This document shows, one piece after another, positions 24,590 to 32,632 of a stretch of 51,270 nt of DNA. The stretch is from assembly GCA_947170465.1 (NCBI GenBank), contig CAMVTS010000001.1, positions 67,664 through 118,933 on the forward strand, given 5' to 3'. The notes below the pieces were generated by a model. That model did not search any database. It was not told the origin of the DNA and worked only from the letters and a program-made list of their open reading frames with translations. Source of the stretch: an uncultured Clostridia bacterium (GTDB lineage Bacteria > Bacillota > Clostridia > Oscillospirales > Acutalibacteraceae). The position numbers were made by a program, and so were the translations under genes. Position 1 is the first letter of the stretch. Every line of letters begins with the position of its first letter.

Positions 24590-26095
24590 ATGGAAACTTC
24601 CGTTCTTTGCCGGCTCAACCGTACGGCGAAAACTTATGCAGACAAAATCGCCTTCAAGGACAGCGAAAACGCGCTGACCTTCGGCGAATTCAACGCGCTC
24701 ACCAAGGCGGTCGGCACCTGTCTGGCGCATAAGGTTCCGGCAGGCGTGCCTGTCACCGTCATGTCCGGCAGACACGTCTACACCCCTGCCTGCTACCTCG
24801 GCGCAGTCCGCGCAGGCTGCTTCTACGCCCCGATGGACGGCGATATGCCCGTCACCCGTCTCAACCAGATTCTCGGCGTCATCAAGGCGCAGATTATGAT
24901 TGCCGACAGGGCGCATCTTGAAAAGGCGCAGAGCCTTGATTTTGACGGCGAGATTATCGTCATGGAGGATATTCTCGAAACCCAGCCCGACGAGGCGCTG
25001 CTGGCGGCAAGAGAGGCGACGCTTGTCAATACCGCGCCGCTCTACGTTATCTTTACCTCCGGCTCTACCGGCGTGCCCAAGGGCGTTATCACCTCGCACC
25101 TCAGCTTGATGACCTACATCGACGCCGTGAGCAAGGTGCTCGACATCAACGAGAACGATATCCACGGCAACCAGTCTCCGCTGGACTATATCGCCGCGAT
25201 TCGCGACATCTATTTTCCGCTCACCTTCGGCTCCTCCACCTACATCATTCCCAAGAATGAGTTCGCCGTTCCCACCGCGCTCTTTGAAACCCTCAACAGG
25301 GAAAAGATTACTGCGCTGTGCTGGAGCGTTGCCGGCGTGGAGCTGCCTGCCAAGCTGGGCGCCTTTGACGTGCTCAAGCCGGAGTACCTCAAAAAGCTCT
25401 GCTTCTCCGGTTCGGTCATGCCCTGCAAGTACCTCAAAATCTGGCAGGAGAACCTTCCGGACGTTCTCTACGTCAACCAGTACGGTCCCACCGAGGCGAC
25501 CGCTTCCTGCACCTACTATGTGGTCAAGGAGAAGGTGGACGACGACACTGTTCTCCCGATTGGCAAGCCCTATGACAACTACCGCGTCATGCTGCTGACC
25601 GAGGACGACAAGCCCGTGCCCGACGGCGAAACCGGTGAAATCTGCGTCAGCGGTCCGATTCTCGCGCTCGGCTATTACGGCAACAGCGACTACACTGAGA
25701 AGTCCTTTATCCAGAATCCGCTCAACCCCAACTACCGCGAGCTGATTTACAAGACCGGCGACCTCGGCAGCTTTGCTCCCGACGGCACCCTGCTCTTCCA
25801 CGGCAGAAAGGACAGACAGATTAAGCACCTCGGCCACCGCATTGAGCTCGGCGAAATTGAGGAAGCCGCGCGCAAGATTGAGGGCGTTATCGACTGCTGC
25901 TCTCTCTACAACAAGCCCAAGGAGCACCTCTACCTGTTCTATACCGGTACGGCGACCTCCAGGGACATTGTTCTCGCGTTCCGTCAGAACATGCCGGCGT
26001 TCATGGTGCCGCGCAAGCTCGTCAACCTCGACGTGCTGCCCACCCTGCCCAACGGCAAATTAGATATGCAAACCCTCAAAACCTATTTCAAATAA
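24590..26095 (+). CDS. DltA-like amino-acid adenylating enzyme (carrier-protein ligase)
   Basis: This AMP-forming ligase should activate a carboxylic acid with ATP and load it on the carrier protein encoded next. The 501-residue protein has the adenylation motifs TSGSTG (156-161), YGPTEAT (298-304), YKTGD (387-391), GRKDRQIKHLGHRIELGEIE (405-424) and the catalytic lysine in NGKLD (Lys490). It is DltA-like in length and context, but where I align DltA's Asp that holds the substrate amino group it has Ile201, and where DltA has Cys-Gly-Glu it has Ser273-Gly-Ser. The substrate is therefore probably not D-alanine. I chose ATG 24590 over GTG 24581 from the AAAGAAG spacing. Confidence 0.85.
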   Translation: METSVLCRLNRTAKTYADKIAFKDSENALTFGEFNALTKAVGTCLAHKVPAGVPVTVMSGRHVYTPACYLGAVRAGCFYAPMDGDMPVTRLNQILGVIKAQIMIADRAHLEKAQSLDFDGEIIVMEDILETQPDEALLAAREATLVNTAPLYVIFTSGSTGVPKGVITSHLSLMTYIDAVSKVLDINENDIHGNQSPLDYIAAIRDIYFPLTFGSSTYIIPKNEFAVPTALFETLNREKITALCWSVAGVELPAKLGAFDVLKPEYLKKLCFSGSVMPCKYLKIWQENLPDVLYVNQYGPTEATASCTYYVVKEKVDDDTVLPIGKPYDNYRVMLLTEDDKPVPDGETGEICVSGPILALGYYGNSDYTEKSFIQNPLNPNYRELIYKTGDLGSFAPDGTLLFHGRKDRQIKHLGHRIELGEIEEAARKIEGVIDCCSLYNKPKEHLYLFYTGTATSRDIVLAFRQNMPAFMVPRKLVNLDVLPTLPNGKLDMQTLKTYFK

Positions 26096-26119
26096 TCAAA
26101 CAAAAGGAGATTTACCATC

Positions 26120-26350
26120 ATGAAAGAAGAATTAATGCAGATTCTGGAAGAACTCAGACCCGACGTTGATTTCGCTAACGAAACCGCTCTCATCACCAAC
26201 GGCGTGCTCGATTCCTTCGACATTGTTGCCCTGGTCGGCGAGCTCAATGACGCGTTTGACATCGAAATCAAGCCCAACAACCTCGTTCCCGAGAACTTCA
26301 ACTCCGCTGACGCGATGCTCGCGCTGATTGAGAAGCTGCAGGACGAATAA
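26120..26350 (+). CDS. DltC-like acyl carrier protein
   Basis: This 76-residue carrier protein should receive the activated acid on a phosphopantetheine arm. The attachment serine is Ser32 in GVLDSFDIVALV, and the protein is acidic with the four-helix pattern of carrier proteins, ending EKLQDE. Its position right after the ligase and before the MBOAT is as for dltC. A strong AAAAGGAG site precedes it. The decarboxylase gene starts 2 bases after the stop, so the two are likely made together. Confidence 0.92.
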   Translation: MKEELMQILEELRPDVDFANETALITNGVLDSFDIVALVGELNDAFDIEIKPNNLVPENFNSADAMLALIEKLQDE

Positions 26351-26352
26351 TC

Positions 26353-27540
26353 ATGAACGAACAGACATTACGCTCTATCCGCGAACAGCTCGGAACGCCC
26401 TCCTACGTCTATGACCTCGACGCTTTCTGCAAGCGCGCCGATATGGTGCGCCGCTACTTCGGTGAGGACGTGGGCATGTGCTTCTCCATCAAGGCGAACG
26501 CCTTCCTGCTGGGCAGACTGCCCGACGCCTTCGACAAAATCGAGGTGTGCAGCCCCGGCGAGCTGACCATCTGCGAGAAAACCGGCGTGGACGTGCGCAA
26601 GATTATCTTCTCCGGCGTCAACAAGACCTTTGAGGACGTGGAACGCGCCGCGGACGACAACGTCGGCACCTTTACCGCTGAGAGCATGCTGCACTTGCAG
26701 CTGATTAACGACGCGGCAATCAGAAGGGGAAGGGTATTTCCGCTGCTCCTGCGCGTGACCGACATCAAGGGCGGCACACAGTTCGGCATGGAGGAAAAGG
26801 ACGTCCTTTCCATTATCCGCGACCGCGAGAGCTATCCCGGTGTGAGGATTGTCGGTATCCACTATTTCACCGGCACCCAGAAAAAGCGCGCCAAGGGCAT
26901 TATCAAGGAGCTTGACTACCTTGAGGAGCTGGTTCACCGCGTCAAAGACGAGATGGACTTCACCATTGAGCGCCTGGAGTACGGCACCGGTCTGGCGGTT
27001 GACTACTTTGACGAGAACGCCGACGCGCTGGAGGAAGCGCGTCTGGCTGAGATTGCGCCGCGTCTGCGCGAGCTGGGCAAGGTTGCCGAGCTGACCGTTG
27101 AGATGGGACGCTTCTTCGCCGCCTCCTGCGGCTATTACTTCACCAAGGTGATTGACACCAAATCCGCCTACGGCGTGAACTACGCGATTGTGGACGGCGG
27201 TCTCAATCAGCTCAAATACGACGGACAGCTGCAGGGTATGCAGATTCCGGTGATTCTGCACCAGCACGACCATGCGGTCTCCGGCGAAAAACAGCCGTGG
27301 ACGCTGTGCGGCAGCCTGTGCACCACCAACGACATTTTAGCGCGCAACGCGATGTTCGATACGCTCACCATCGGTGACACACTGGTATTTTGCCGTACCG
27401 GCGCCTATTCCGCGATGGAGGGCATGGCGATTTTCCTCAGCCGTGAAATGCCGGTCATTTCCGTGTATTCCGAGGAAAAAGGGCTGACCGTCCTGCGTGA
27501 ACGGCTCTATTCCGACGTATTCAACACCCCCGGAAACTAA
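26353..27540 (+). CDS. Fold-type III PLP decarboxylase (LysA-like) within the Dlt-like operon
   Basis: This protein belongs to the diaminopimelate/ornithine-type decarboxylase family. The 395-residue chain has the PLP lysine in FSIKAN (Lys47), His170 in HYFTGTQ, EMGR (250-253) where LysA has EPGR, and a C-terminal GAYSAMEG with the PLP-phosphate tyrosine (Tyr352). The catalytic cysteine is kept at Cys323, but the glutamate that follows it in diaminopimelate decarboxylases is Thr324, so the substrate is probably different. It is not part of any standard dlt operon. The closest known logic is BtrK of butirosin synthesis, which decarboxylates a glutamyl group on a carrier protein; that role here is inference. 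Confidence 0.82.
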   Translation: MNEQTLRSIREQLGTPSYVYDLDAFCKRADMVRRYFGEDVGMCFSIKANAFLLGRLPDAFDKIEVCSPGELTICEKTGVDVRKIIFSGVNKTFEDVERAADDNVGTFTAESMLHLQLINDAAIRRGRVFPLLLRVTDIKGGTQFGMEEKDVLSIIRDRESYPGVRIVGIHYFTGTQKKRAKGIIKELDYLEELVHRVKDEMDFTIERLEYGTGLAVDYFDENADALEEARLAEIAPRLRELGKVAELTVEMGRFFAASCGYYFTKVIDTKSAYGVNYAIVDGGLNQLKYDGQLQGMQIPVILHQHDHAVSGEKQPWTLCGSLCTTNDILARNAMFDTLTIGDTLVFCRTGAYSAMEGMAIFLSREMPVISVYSEEKGLTVLRERLYSDVFNTPGN

Positions 27541-27545
27541 TTTGA

Positions 27546-27571
27546 TAGGGCTCGGTATTTGCCGGGCCCTA
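27546..27571 (+). terminator. Hairpin between decarboxylase and MBOAT genes
   Basis: AGGGCTCGG (27547-27555) and CCGGGCCCT (27562-27570) pair over nine bases with one G-U and the loop TATTTG. No T-run follows, so it more likely tunes expression or protects the upstream mRNA than stops transcription. It closely resembles the hairpin at 20722. Confidence 0.45.
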
Positions 27572-27606
27572 TGTATGCCTTTATCCCCAAGACAGGAGTT
27601 GTTATT

Positions 27607-29232
27607 TTGAGCTACACTTCTATCAATTTTCTCTTTTTTGTGCTGGCAACGGTGCTGGTTTACTTCCTGCTACCGTTCAAAAAGTACCGCTGGGTGGTGC
27701 TGCTTGCCGCCAGCGTCACCTTCTATCTGCTCGCCGGTTATCAGTTTGCCGGCTTCATTCTGTTCACTACCGCCAGCACCTATTTGCTGGCACGCTGGCT
27801 GGACAAGATTTCCGTGCGCTCCAAGGCGGAGCTGAAGGCGCACAAGGCGGACTGGAGCCGTGACGACAAAAAGACCTACAAGAACAAAATCAAGGTGCGC
27901 AAGCGCCTTGTCATGGCGCTTTGCCTGGTGCTCAACTTCGGCATTCTCGCCTTTTTGAAGTACTATAACTTCTTCTCCGGCAGCCTGAACGACATTCTCG
28001 GCGGCTTCGGCGTGGCGTTCTCAGCGCCGACGCTCAAGCTGATTCTGCCGCTTGGCATCTCGTTTTACACCTTCCAGACGATGGGCTATATCGTCGATGT
28101 GTACCGCGAAAAAACCGCGCCCGAGAAGAATCCGCTGAAATTACTGCTGTTTGTGTCCTTCTTTCCGCAGATTATCCAGGGACCCATCAGCATCTACGAC
28201 CAGCTTGCGCAGCAGCTCTATGAAGGTCACGACTTCGACTTCACGCGCTTCAAGCACGGCTGCGAGCTGATACTCTGGGGCTTGTTCAAGAAGCTCGTCG
28301 TTGCGGACAGAGCCGTTATCGCGATTACCGCCGTGACGGACAACTACAACGCCCAGGGCGGTACCACCCTGACCTTTACGATTCTGCTGTACGCCCTGCA
28401 GCTCTACGCCGATTTCTCCGGCGGTATTGACATTTCACGCGGCGTGGCGCAGATATTCGGCATCGACATGATTGACAACTTCAAGCGCCCGTACTTCTCC
28501 AAGTCCATCAACGAATACTGGAGACGCTGGCACATTTCTCTCGGCGCGTGGCTGAAAAATTACCTCTTCTATCCGGTGGCGATGTCCAACCTGTTCATCA
28601 CCGCCAGCAAGAAGATGAAGGGCACCAAATTCGGCAGCACCGCCGCCGGCGCGCATATCGCCAAGGTACTGCCGACCAGCGTGGCTTCGCTGATTGTCTT
28701 TCTGGTCGTCGGCGTATGGCACGGCGCTGACTGGAAATACGTCGCCTTCGGTCTGTGGAACGGTCTGATTATTATGATCAGCATTCTCCTCGAACCGATT
28801 TTCAAATCTGTCAACGAAAAACTGCATATCAAGCCCACCAACGTTCCCTTTATGATTTTCCAGATGCTGCGTACTTTTGTCGTGGTGCTCGTCGGCTACG
28901 TCTTTGACGTTGCGCCGTCGTTCTCTCAGGCAATGCGCACCTTCGGGCTGTTCTTCACGAACCAGAGCCTGAGCACCGGCTGGAGCCAGATTGCCAATCT
29001 TGGACTGGGCAAGAAGGACTATATCGTTATCCTTGCCGGCGCGCTGATTATCCTGATTGCCAGCCTGATTCAGGAGAACGCCAAGGACGGCTTGAATATC
29101 CGTGAAAAGCTCGACAAAAAGCCCTTTATCCTGCGTTACGCGGTACTCTTTGCCGGCGTGCTTGCCATCGTGATTTTCGGTATCTACGGCTCCGGCTACA
29201 ACGCCGCTGACTTTGTATATATGCAGTTCTGA
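27607..29232 (+). CDS. DltB-like MBOAT acyltransferase with C-terminal FxYxxF motif
   Basis: This is a polytopic membrane acyltransferase (MBOAT family) that in Dlt systems takes the acyl group from the carrier protein and passes it across the membrane. The 541-residue protein has about 11-12 membrane segments, the conserved block FSKSINEYWRRWHISLGAWL and the catalytic histidine in VGVWHGADWK. It ends FVYMQF, an FxYxxF motif that Dlt systems usually carry on the separate peptide DltX, whose tyrosine relays the acyl group. I chose TTG 27607 because AGGAGTT lies about 7 bases before it; upstream ATGs precede that site. Confidence 0.88.
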   Translation: MSYTSINFLFFVLATVLVYFLLPFKKYRWVVLLAASVTFYLLAGYQFAGFILFTTASTYLLARWLDKISVRSKAELKAHKADWSRDDKKTYKNKIKVRKRLVMALCLVLNFGILAFLKYYNFFSGSLNDILGGFGVAFSAPTLKLILPLGISFYTFQTMGYIVDVYREKTAPEKNPLKLLLFVSFFPQIIQGPISIYDQLAQQLYEGHDFDFTRFKHGCELILWGLFKKLVVADRAVIAITAVTDNYNAQGGTTLTFTILLYALQLYADFSGGIDISRGVAQIFGIDMIDNFKRPYFSKSINEYWRRWHISLGAWLKNYLFYPVAMSNLFITASKKMKGTKFGSTAAGAHIAKVLPTSVASLIVFLVVGVWHGADWKYVAFGLWNGLIIMISILLEPIFKSVNEKLHIKPTNVPFMIFQMLRTFVVVLVGYVFDVAPSFSQAMRTFGLFFTNQSLSTGWSQIANLGLGKKDYIVILAGALIILIASLIQENAKDGLNIREKLDKKPFILRYAVLFAGVLAIVIFGIYGSGYNAADFVYMQF

Positions 29233-29248
29233 TGAAGGAAAGACCCCT

Positions 29249-30406
29249 ATGAAGAAAAAACTCTACGTCACCAGGGCAATCAAGCTCTTGTCTTTTGGCT
29301 TGCTTCTGGTGCTGGCGATTCTTTTTCTGCAGCAATATCCGCTGAGCAACTTTGACGACAACGACAACCGCCTCCGCATGGACGGCTATTATCTGGAGGA
29401 CAAGAACTCCCTCGACGTCGTTCTGCTCGGTTCCAGCGAGATGTACTCCGGCGTGATTCCGGCAAAGCTCTATGAGGATTTCGGCATTACCTCTTATCCC
29501 TATGCCACCTCCTCCGGCACAGCCGGCGCCATGGTAACGCAGATGAAGGAAATTCAACGCACGCAGAACCCCCAGCTGATTGTCATTGAAATCAACGCTT
29601 TTCTCTACGGCACAGCCAATGAGACAAAGGAATCCAGCCTGCGCGGCTACATTGACAACGTGCCGATGAGCGCCAATAAATTTGACTATATTCAGACGGT
29701 GATTGAGCCGGACGACCGCGTCGAATACTTTTTCCCGATTATCAAGTATCACGGCGTGTGGACTGACTATCCCAAACCGTGGGACCGCTGCCTGACCATG
29801 ATGCATCAGGAAATGCGCGGCTACACTTATCTGCGCGGCTTCAAGACCAACGCGAATGTTTTCAAGCCCACTGACAAACCGGTCAACGCCACGCTGCCGG
29901 GCGACAGCAAAACGCTCGCGCTCGACAAGCGCTACGAGCCGAAGCTCAGGGAGTTTTTGCAGTATCTCAAGGACGAAAAGATTGACAATGTTCTCTTTAT
30001 GCGTATGCCGCATCTGGTGACGAAGCAGACCTACAACCGCTTCAAGCGCGGCAACGAGGCAGGACGTATCATTCAGGAGGCAGGCTTTGACTTCATCAAT
30101 CTCGAACGCGACGAGGAGATGATGTCGCTTCCTGCTGAATACTACTACAACCTCGACCACCTGAACATCAACGGCGCGGAAAAGCTGACGGAGAAGGTCG
30201 GCAATATTCTCACAAGGAATTATAATGTTCAGAAAGCCAAGCTGACCGACAAGCAGGCGGCCGAATGGCAGGAATCGGTGGATTTCTACCACGATTATTA
30301 CGCCTATGTCACTGACCGGATGGCGAAGAACATCAAGCCCAAGGGCATGCGCGAAACCGACGCCGTCATCAAAGAAGTGCGCGATTTCGCGGCAAAGAAT
30401 AAATAA
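29249..30406 (+). CDS. DltD/AlgX-like SGNH-fold membrane-anchored transferase
   Basis: This is the likely extracellular partner that moves the acyl group to a surface polymer. The 385-residue protein has one N-terminal membrane segment (about 10-28), then an external SGNH-type domain with the nucleophile in LGSSEMYSG (Ser62/Ser63) and the late motif NLDHLNINGAEK (Asp303-His304). It is not a close DltD by motif spacing, but position and fold match the MBOAT partners DltD, AlgJ/AlgX and PatB. It follows the MBOAT gene by 16 bases and ends before a bidirectional terminator. Confidence 0.8.
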   Translation: MKKKLYVTRAIKLLSFGLLLVLAILFLQQYPLSNFDDNDNRLRMDGYYLEDKNSLDVVLLGSSEMYSGVIPAKLYEDFGITSYPYATSSGTAGAMVTQMKEIQRTQNPQLIVIEINAFLYGTANETKESSLRGYIDNVPMSANKFDYIQTVIEPDDRVEYFFPIIKYHGVWTDYPKPWDRCLTMMHQEMRGYTYLRGFKTNANVFKPTDKPVNATLPGDSKTLALDKRYEPKLREFLQYLKDEKIDNVLFMRMPHLVTKQTYNRFKRGNEAGRIIQEAGFDFINLERDEEMMSLPAEYYYNLDHLNINGAEKLTEKVGNILTRNYNVQKAKLTDKQAAEWQESVDFYHDYYAYVTDRMAKNIKPKGMRETDAVIKEVRDFAAKNK

Positions 30407-30414
30407 TAAATAAA

Positions 30415-30441
30415 ACGGACGCCACGCGCGTCCGTTTTTTA
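30415..30441. terminator. Bidirectional terminator between convergent operons
   Basis: ACGGACGC and GCGTCCGT form a perfect eight-base stem around CACGC, with A-rich sequence before it and TTTTTTA after it. It can stop the Dlt-like operon on the plus strand and comEC on the minus strand. Confidence 0.88.
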
Positions 30442-32619
30442 TATCGTGATAATCATTTCGCCATTTGTCAGCAGCGTGACCTCGTCCGAGATTTCATACA
30501 GCAAATCCAGATGGTTTTGCAGCCGTTTGTTTTTGGTGCCGGTGTAAATCAGCTCGTGACAATGCAGCGTTTCCGGGTGCTGACAGACAAAATCCATGAT
30601 GATAATATCCGCAGACCGGTATTGCTCCGGCAGCTTTTCACTGTCACCGCCGTGCGGCATAAAGAGCAAGGTTTTGCCGTTGACCTTCAAATACTGATAC
30701 ACCGTTTTGTCAATACAAAATACCTCCTCCGTGGTGCCGGAATTGAGCCGCAGGGAGAAAGCGGTGCCGTCGTCAATCCGGTAAGCGTCCCTCACAGGGA
30801 CAGAATCGGCAGAATCACCGTTGACCAGCGTTTGGTGAATGTCAAAATAATCTTTGAGCGCTTCGATATTTCCGGCGTAGTTCGTGCGGTTCGGCACAAT
30901 CATGTTATCAATCAAATCGCCGTGCGTATACAGCGCGTCAATCGCGCTCGTGAGCCTTGACGGAGCGCCGCCGGCAGCGAGCAGAGAGAGGTTGTTATCC
31001 TTTCCGACGGCGATTGTGGTGCCGCTGCCGGAGGAGAAAATCATCAACTCCGCCGGATGGGAATCGAGCAGCGCTGTCAGCGACCAGCCGGCTGTCAATA
31101 CACAGAGAGAAACCGCGGCAGCGCTCAGAACATAGCGCTTTCCGGCGTGAATCAGATACCCGACAGCCACCAGCACTACAGACGCAATAATCCACACCAT
31201 CAGAAACGGCTTGTCAGCACTGACGCTTGAGAAGGGGATGACAGCGAACAGGTGATTGACCAGCAGGTGAAGGCGACAGATTCCTTCCAGCGCGACGGCA
31301 GCCCAGGTCGTCAGAACGCCCGCGAAGGGAATCAGAGAAAGCCCCAGAAGAATGAGAATCCCGACCATCATCAGGAATGTAAGGGGAGAGGTCAGGCAGG
31401 AAATCACAACGACCAGCGGCGAAATCCGCTGAAAGGCGAGAATACTGAGCGGCAAAACCCACAGGGAGGCGGCGAGTGACACACAGAACAGATTGACGGC
31501 GGCGTGCAGCACGCGCCGGATGGCGCCAAAGGGAATCAGCCCAATGTGAAGAAACCGATAAATCTGCCGGTCGATTTTTCGTGACCAGAGGACAATCCCC
31601 ATGGTAGCGGCAAAGGAGAACAGCACGCCCCAGTCGCCGGCGGCAAAGGGATTGCCTGCCGTCAGCAGGACGGCGGCGACGCCCATCGCGTTGATACTGT
31701 CATATTTTCGCCGTGCGATACCGCCGCAATGCGTGAGAATCAGCATGATGCCGGAACGAAGCACCGAGCGCGTAAAGCCGGTCAGGGCGGAAAAGATAAC
31801 GATTACGCTGAGCATAATCAGCATGGTTAGCAGGCGCCGTTTCCTGATGGGTCGGCATAGCGCGGAGACAATGCCGCAGATAATCGAGAGGTGCAGACCG
31901 GACACGACAATGAGATATGTGGTGCCGGTACGGCTGAAATCAAACCGCGCGTTCCGGTTCAGCGCCAGCTTGTCGCCGAGAAAAACTGCTCTGCAAAGAC
32001 CGGCGCAGTCACGGCTCAGCGTTACGCTGAATTGCTTCTTTATCCAGCCGCGCAGGGCAACGGCGTACTGATAGACAGAAAAATGATGTGCGCCGGTGCT
32101 GCGCAGAACGGTGCGCTCGTCCTGATTCGCCTGCAGAAAACAGCCCTTGCTGATCTGCGAATGGCTGATTTCCTGAATGACGGTCATCCTGCCGTCCACC
32201 TCGTCAAACGGCTCCCAGCCGCCGTCATAATAAAATGTCACGCTGAGTCTTGTCCGGCATGCTTCGCCGTTGATGGTTTCCGTCCGGATTGGTACAATGG
32301 TGAGCCTTTCGCTGGTAAGAATATCGTCGCAGATATAGCCGTGAAAGCTTATTTCTTTATCAGAATAATTATTGATAACCGGCTGGTAAACAATATTCCA
32401 ATAAAGAAAAATACTCAGTGCCGCAGCCAGCACAGAAAGCCCTGCGGCAACAGTTTCGCGATAATAGGTATGGCGCAGTATGCCCCTGACAACGCCGGCA
32501 AGCACAACGGCGGCGCCGAGTACAGCGGCAACGGCAACCGTGAGGTTGGAATAGAAAAAATAAGCGACTGCCAGCACGGTCAGATAAGTTAATCCAATCG
32601 TACCAAACAGTCGCCTCAT
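30439..32619 (-). CDS. comEC: ComEC/Rec2 competence channel, with degenerate C-terminal domain
   Basis: ComEC is the membrane channel for single-stranded DNA entry in natural transformation. The 726-residue protein has two N-terminal membrane helices, an external OB-like region (about 85-180), and the competence domain with LGDKLAL, VVSGLHLSI (239-245) and RSVLRSGIM, followed by many membrane segments. The final 200 residues align in outline with the metallo-beta-lactamase domain, but the metal motif THxHxDHxGG reads PNRTNYAGN (576-584). The nuclease centre is therefore missing. It is last in the acn-icd-rex operon, 13 bases after rex. Confidence 0.87.
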   Translation of the reverse strand: MRRLFGTIGLTYLTVLAVAYFFYSNLTVAVAAVLGAAVVLAGVVRGILRHTYYRETVAAGLSVLAAALSIFLYWNIVYQPVINNYSDKEISFHGYICDDILTSERLTIVPIRTETINGEACRTRLSVTFYYDGGWEPFDEVDGRMTVIQEISHSQISKGCFLQANQDERTVLRSTGAHHFSVYQYAVALRGWIKKQFSVTLSRDCAGLCRAVFLGDKLALNRNARFDFSRTGTTYLIVVSGLHLSIICGIVSALCRPIRKRRLLTMLIMLSVIVIFSALTGFTRSVLRSGIMLILTHCGGIARRKYDSINAMGVAAVLLTAGNPFAAGDWGVLFSFAATMGIVLWSRKIDRQIYRFLHIGLIPFGAIRRVLHAAVNLFCVSLAASLWVLPLSILAFQRISPLVVVISCLTSPLTFLMMVGILILLGLSLIPFAGVLTTWAAVALEGICRLHLLVNHLFAVIPFSSVSADKPFLMVWIIASVVLVAVGYLIHAGKRYVLSAAAVSLCVLTAGWSLTALLDSHPAELMIFSSGSGTTIAVGKDNNLSLLAAGGAPSRLTSAIDALYTHGDLIDNMIVPNRTNYAGNIEALKDYFDIHQTLVNGDSADSVPVRDAYRIDDGTAFSLRLNSGTTEEVFCIDKTVYQYLKVNGKTLLFMPHGGDSEKLPEQYRSADIIIMDFVCQHPETLHCHELIYTGTKNKRLQNHLDLLYEISDEVTLLTNGEMIITI

Positions 32620-32632
32620 GATGGTTCTCCAA

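Noticed and set aside
24590-26095. Calling the ligase dltA and the operon a standard dlt operon
   Set aside because: An extra decarboxylase gene, changed substrate residues and a fused relay motif make a plain dlt label misleading.
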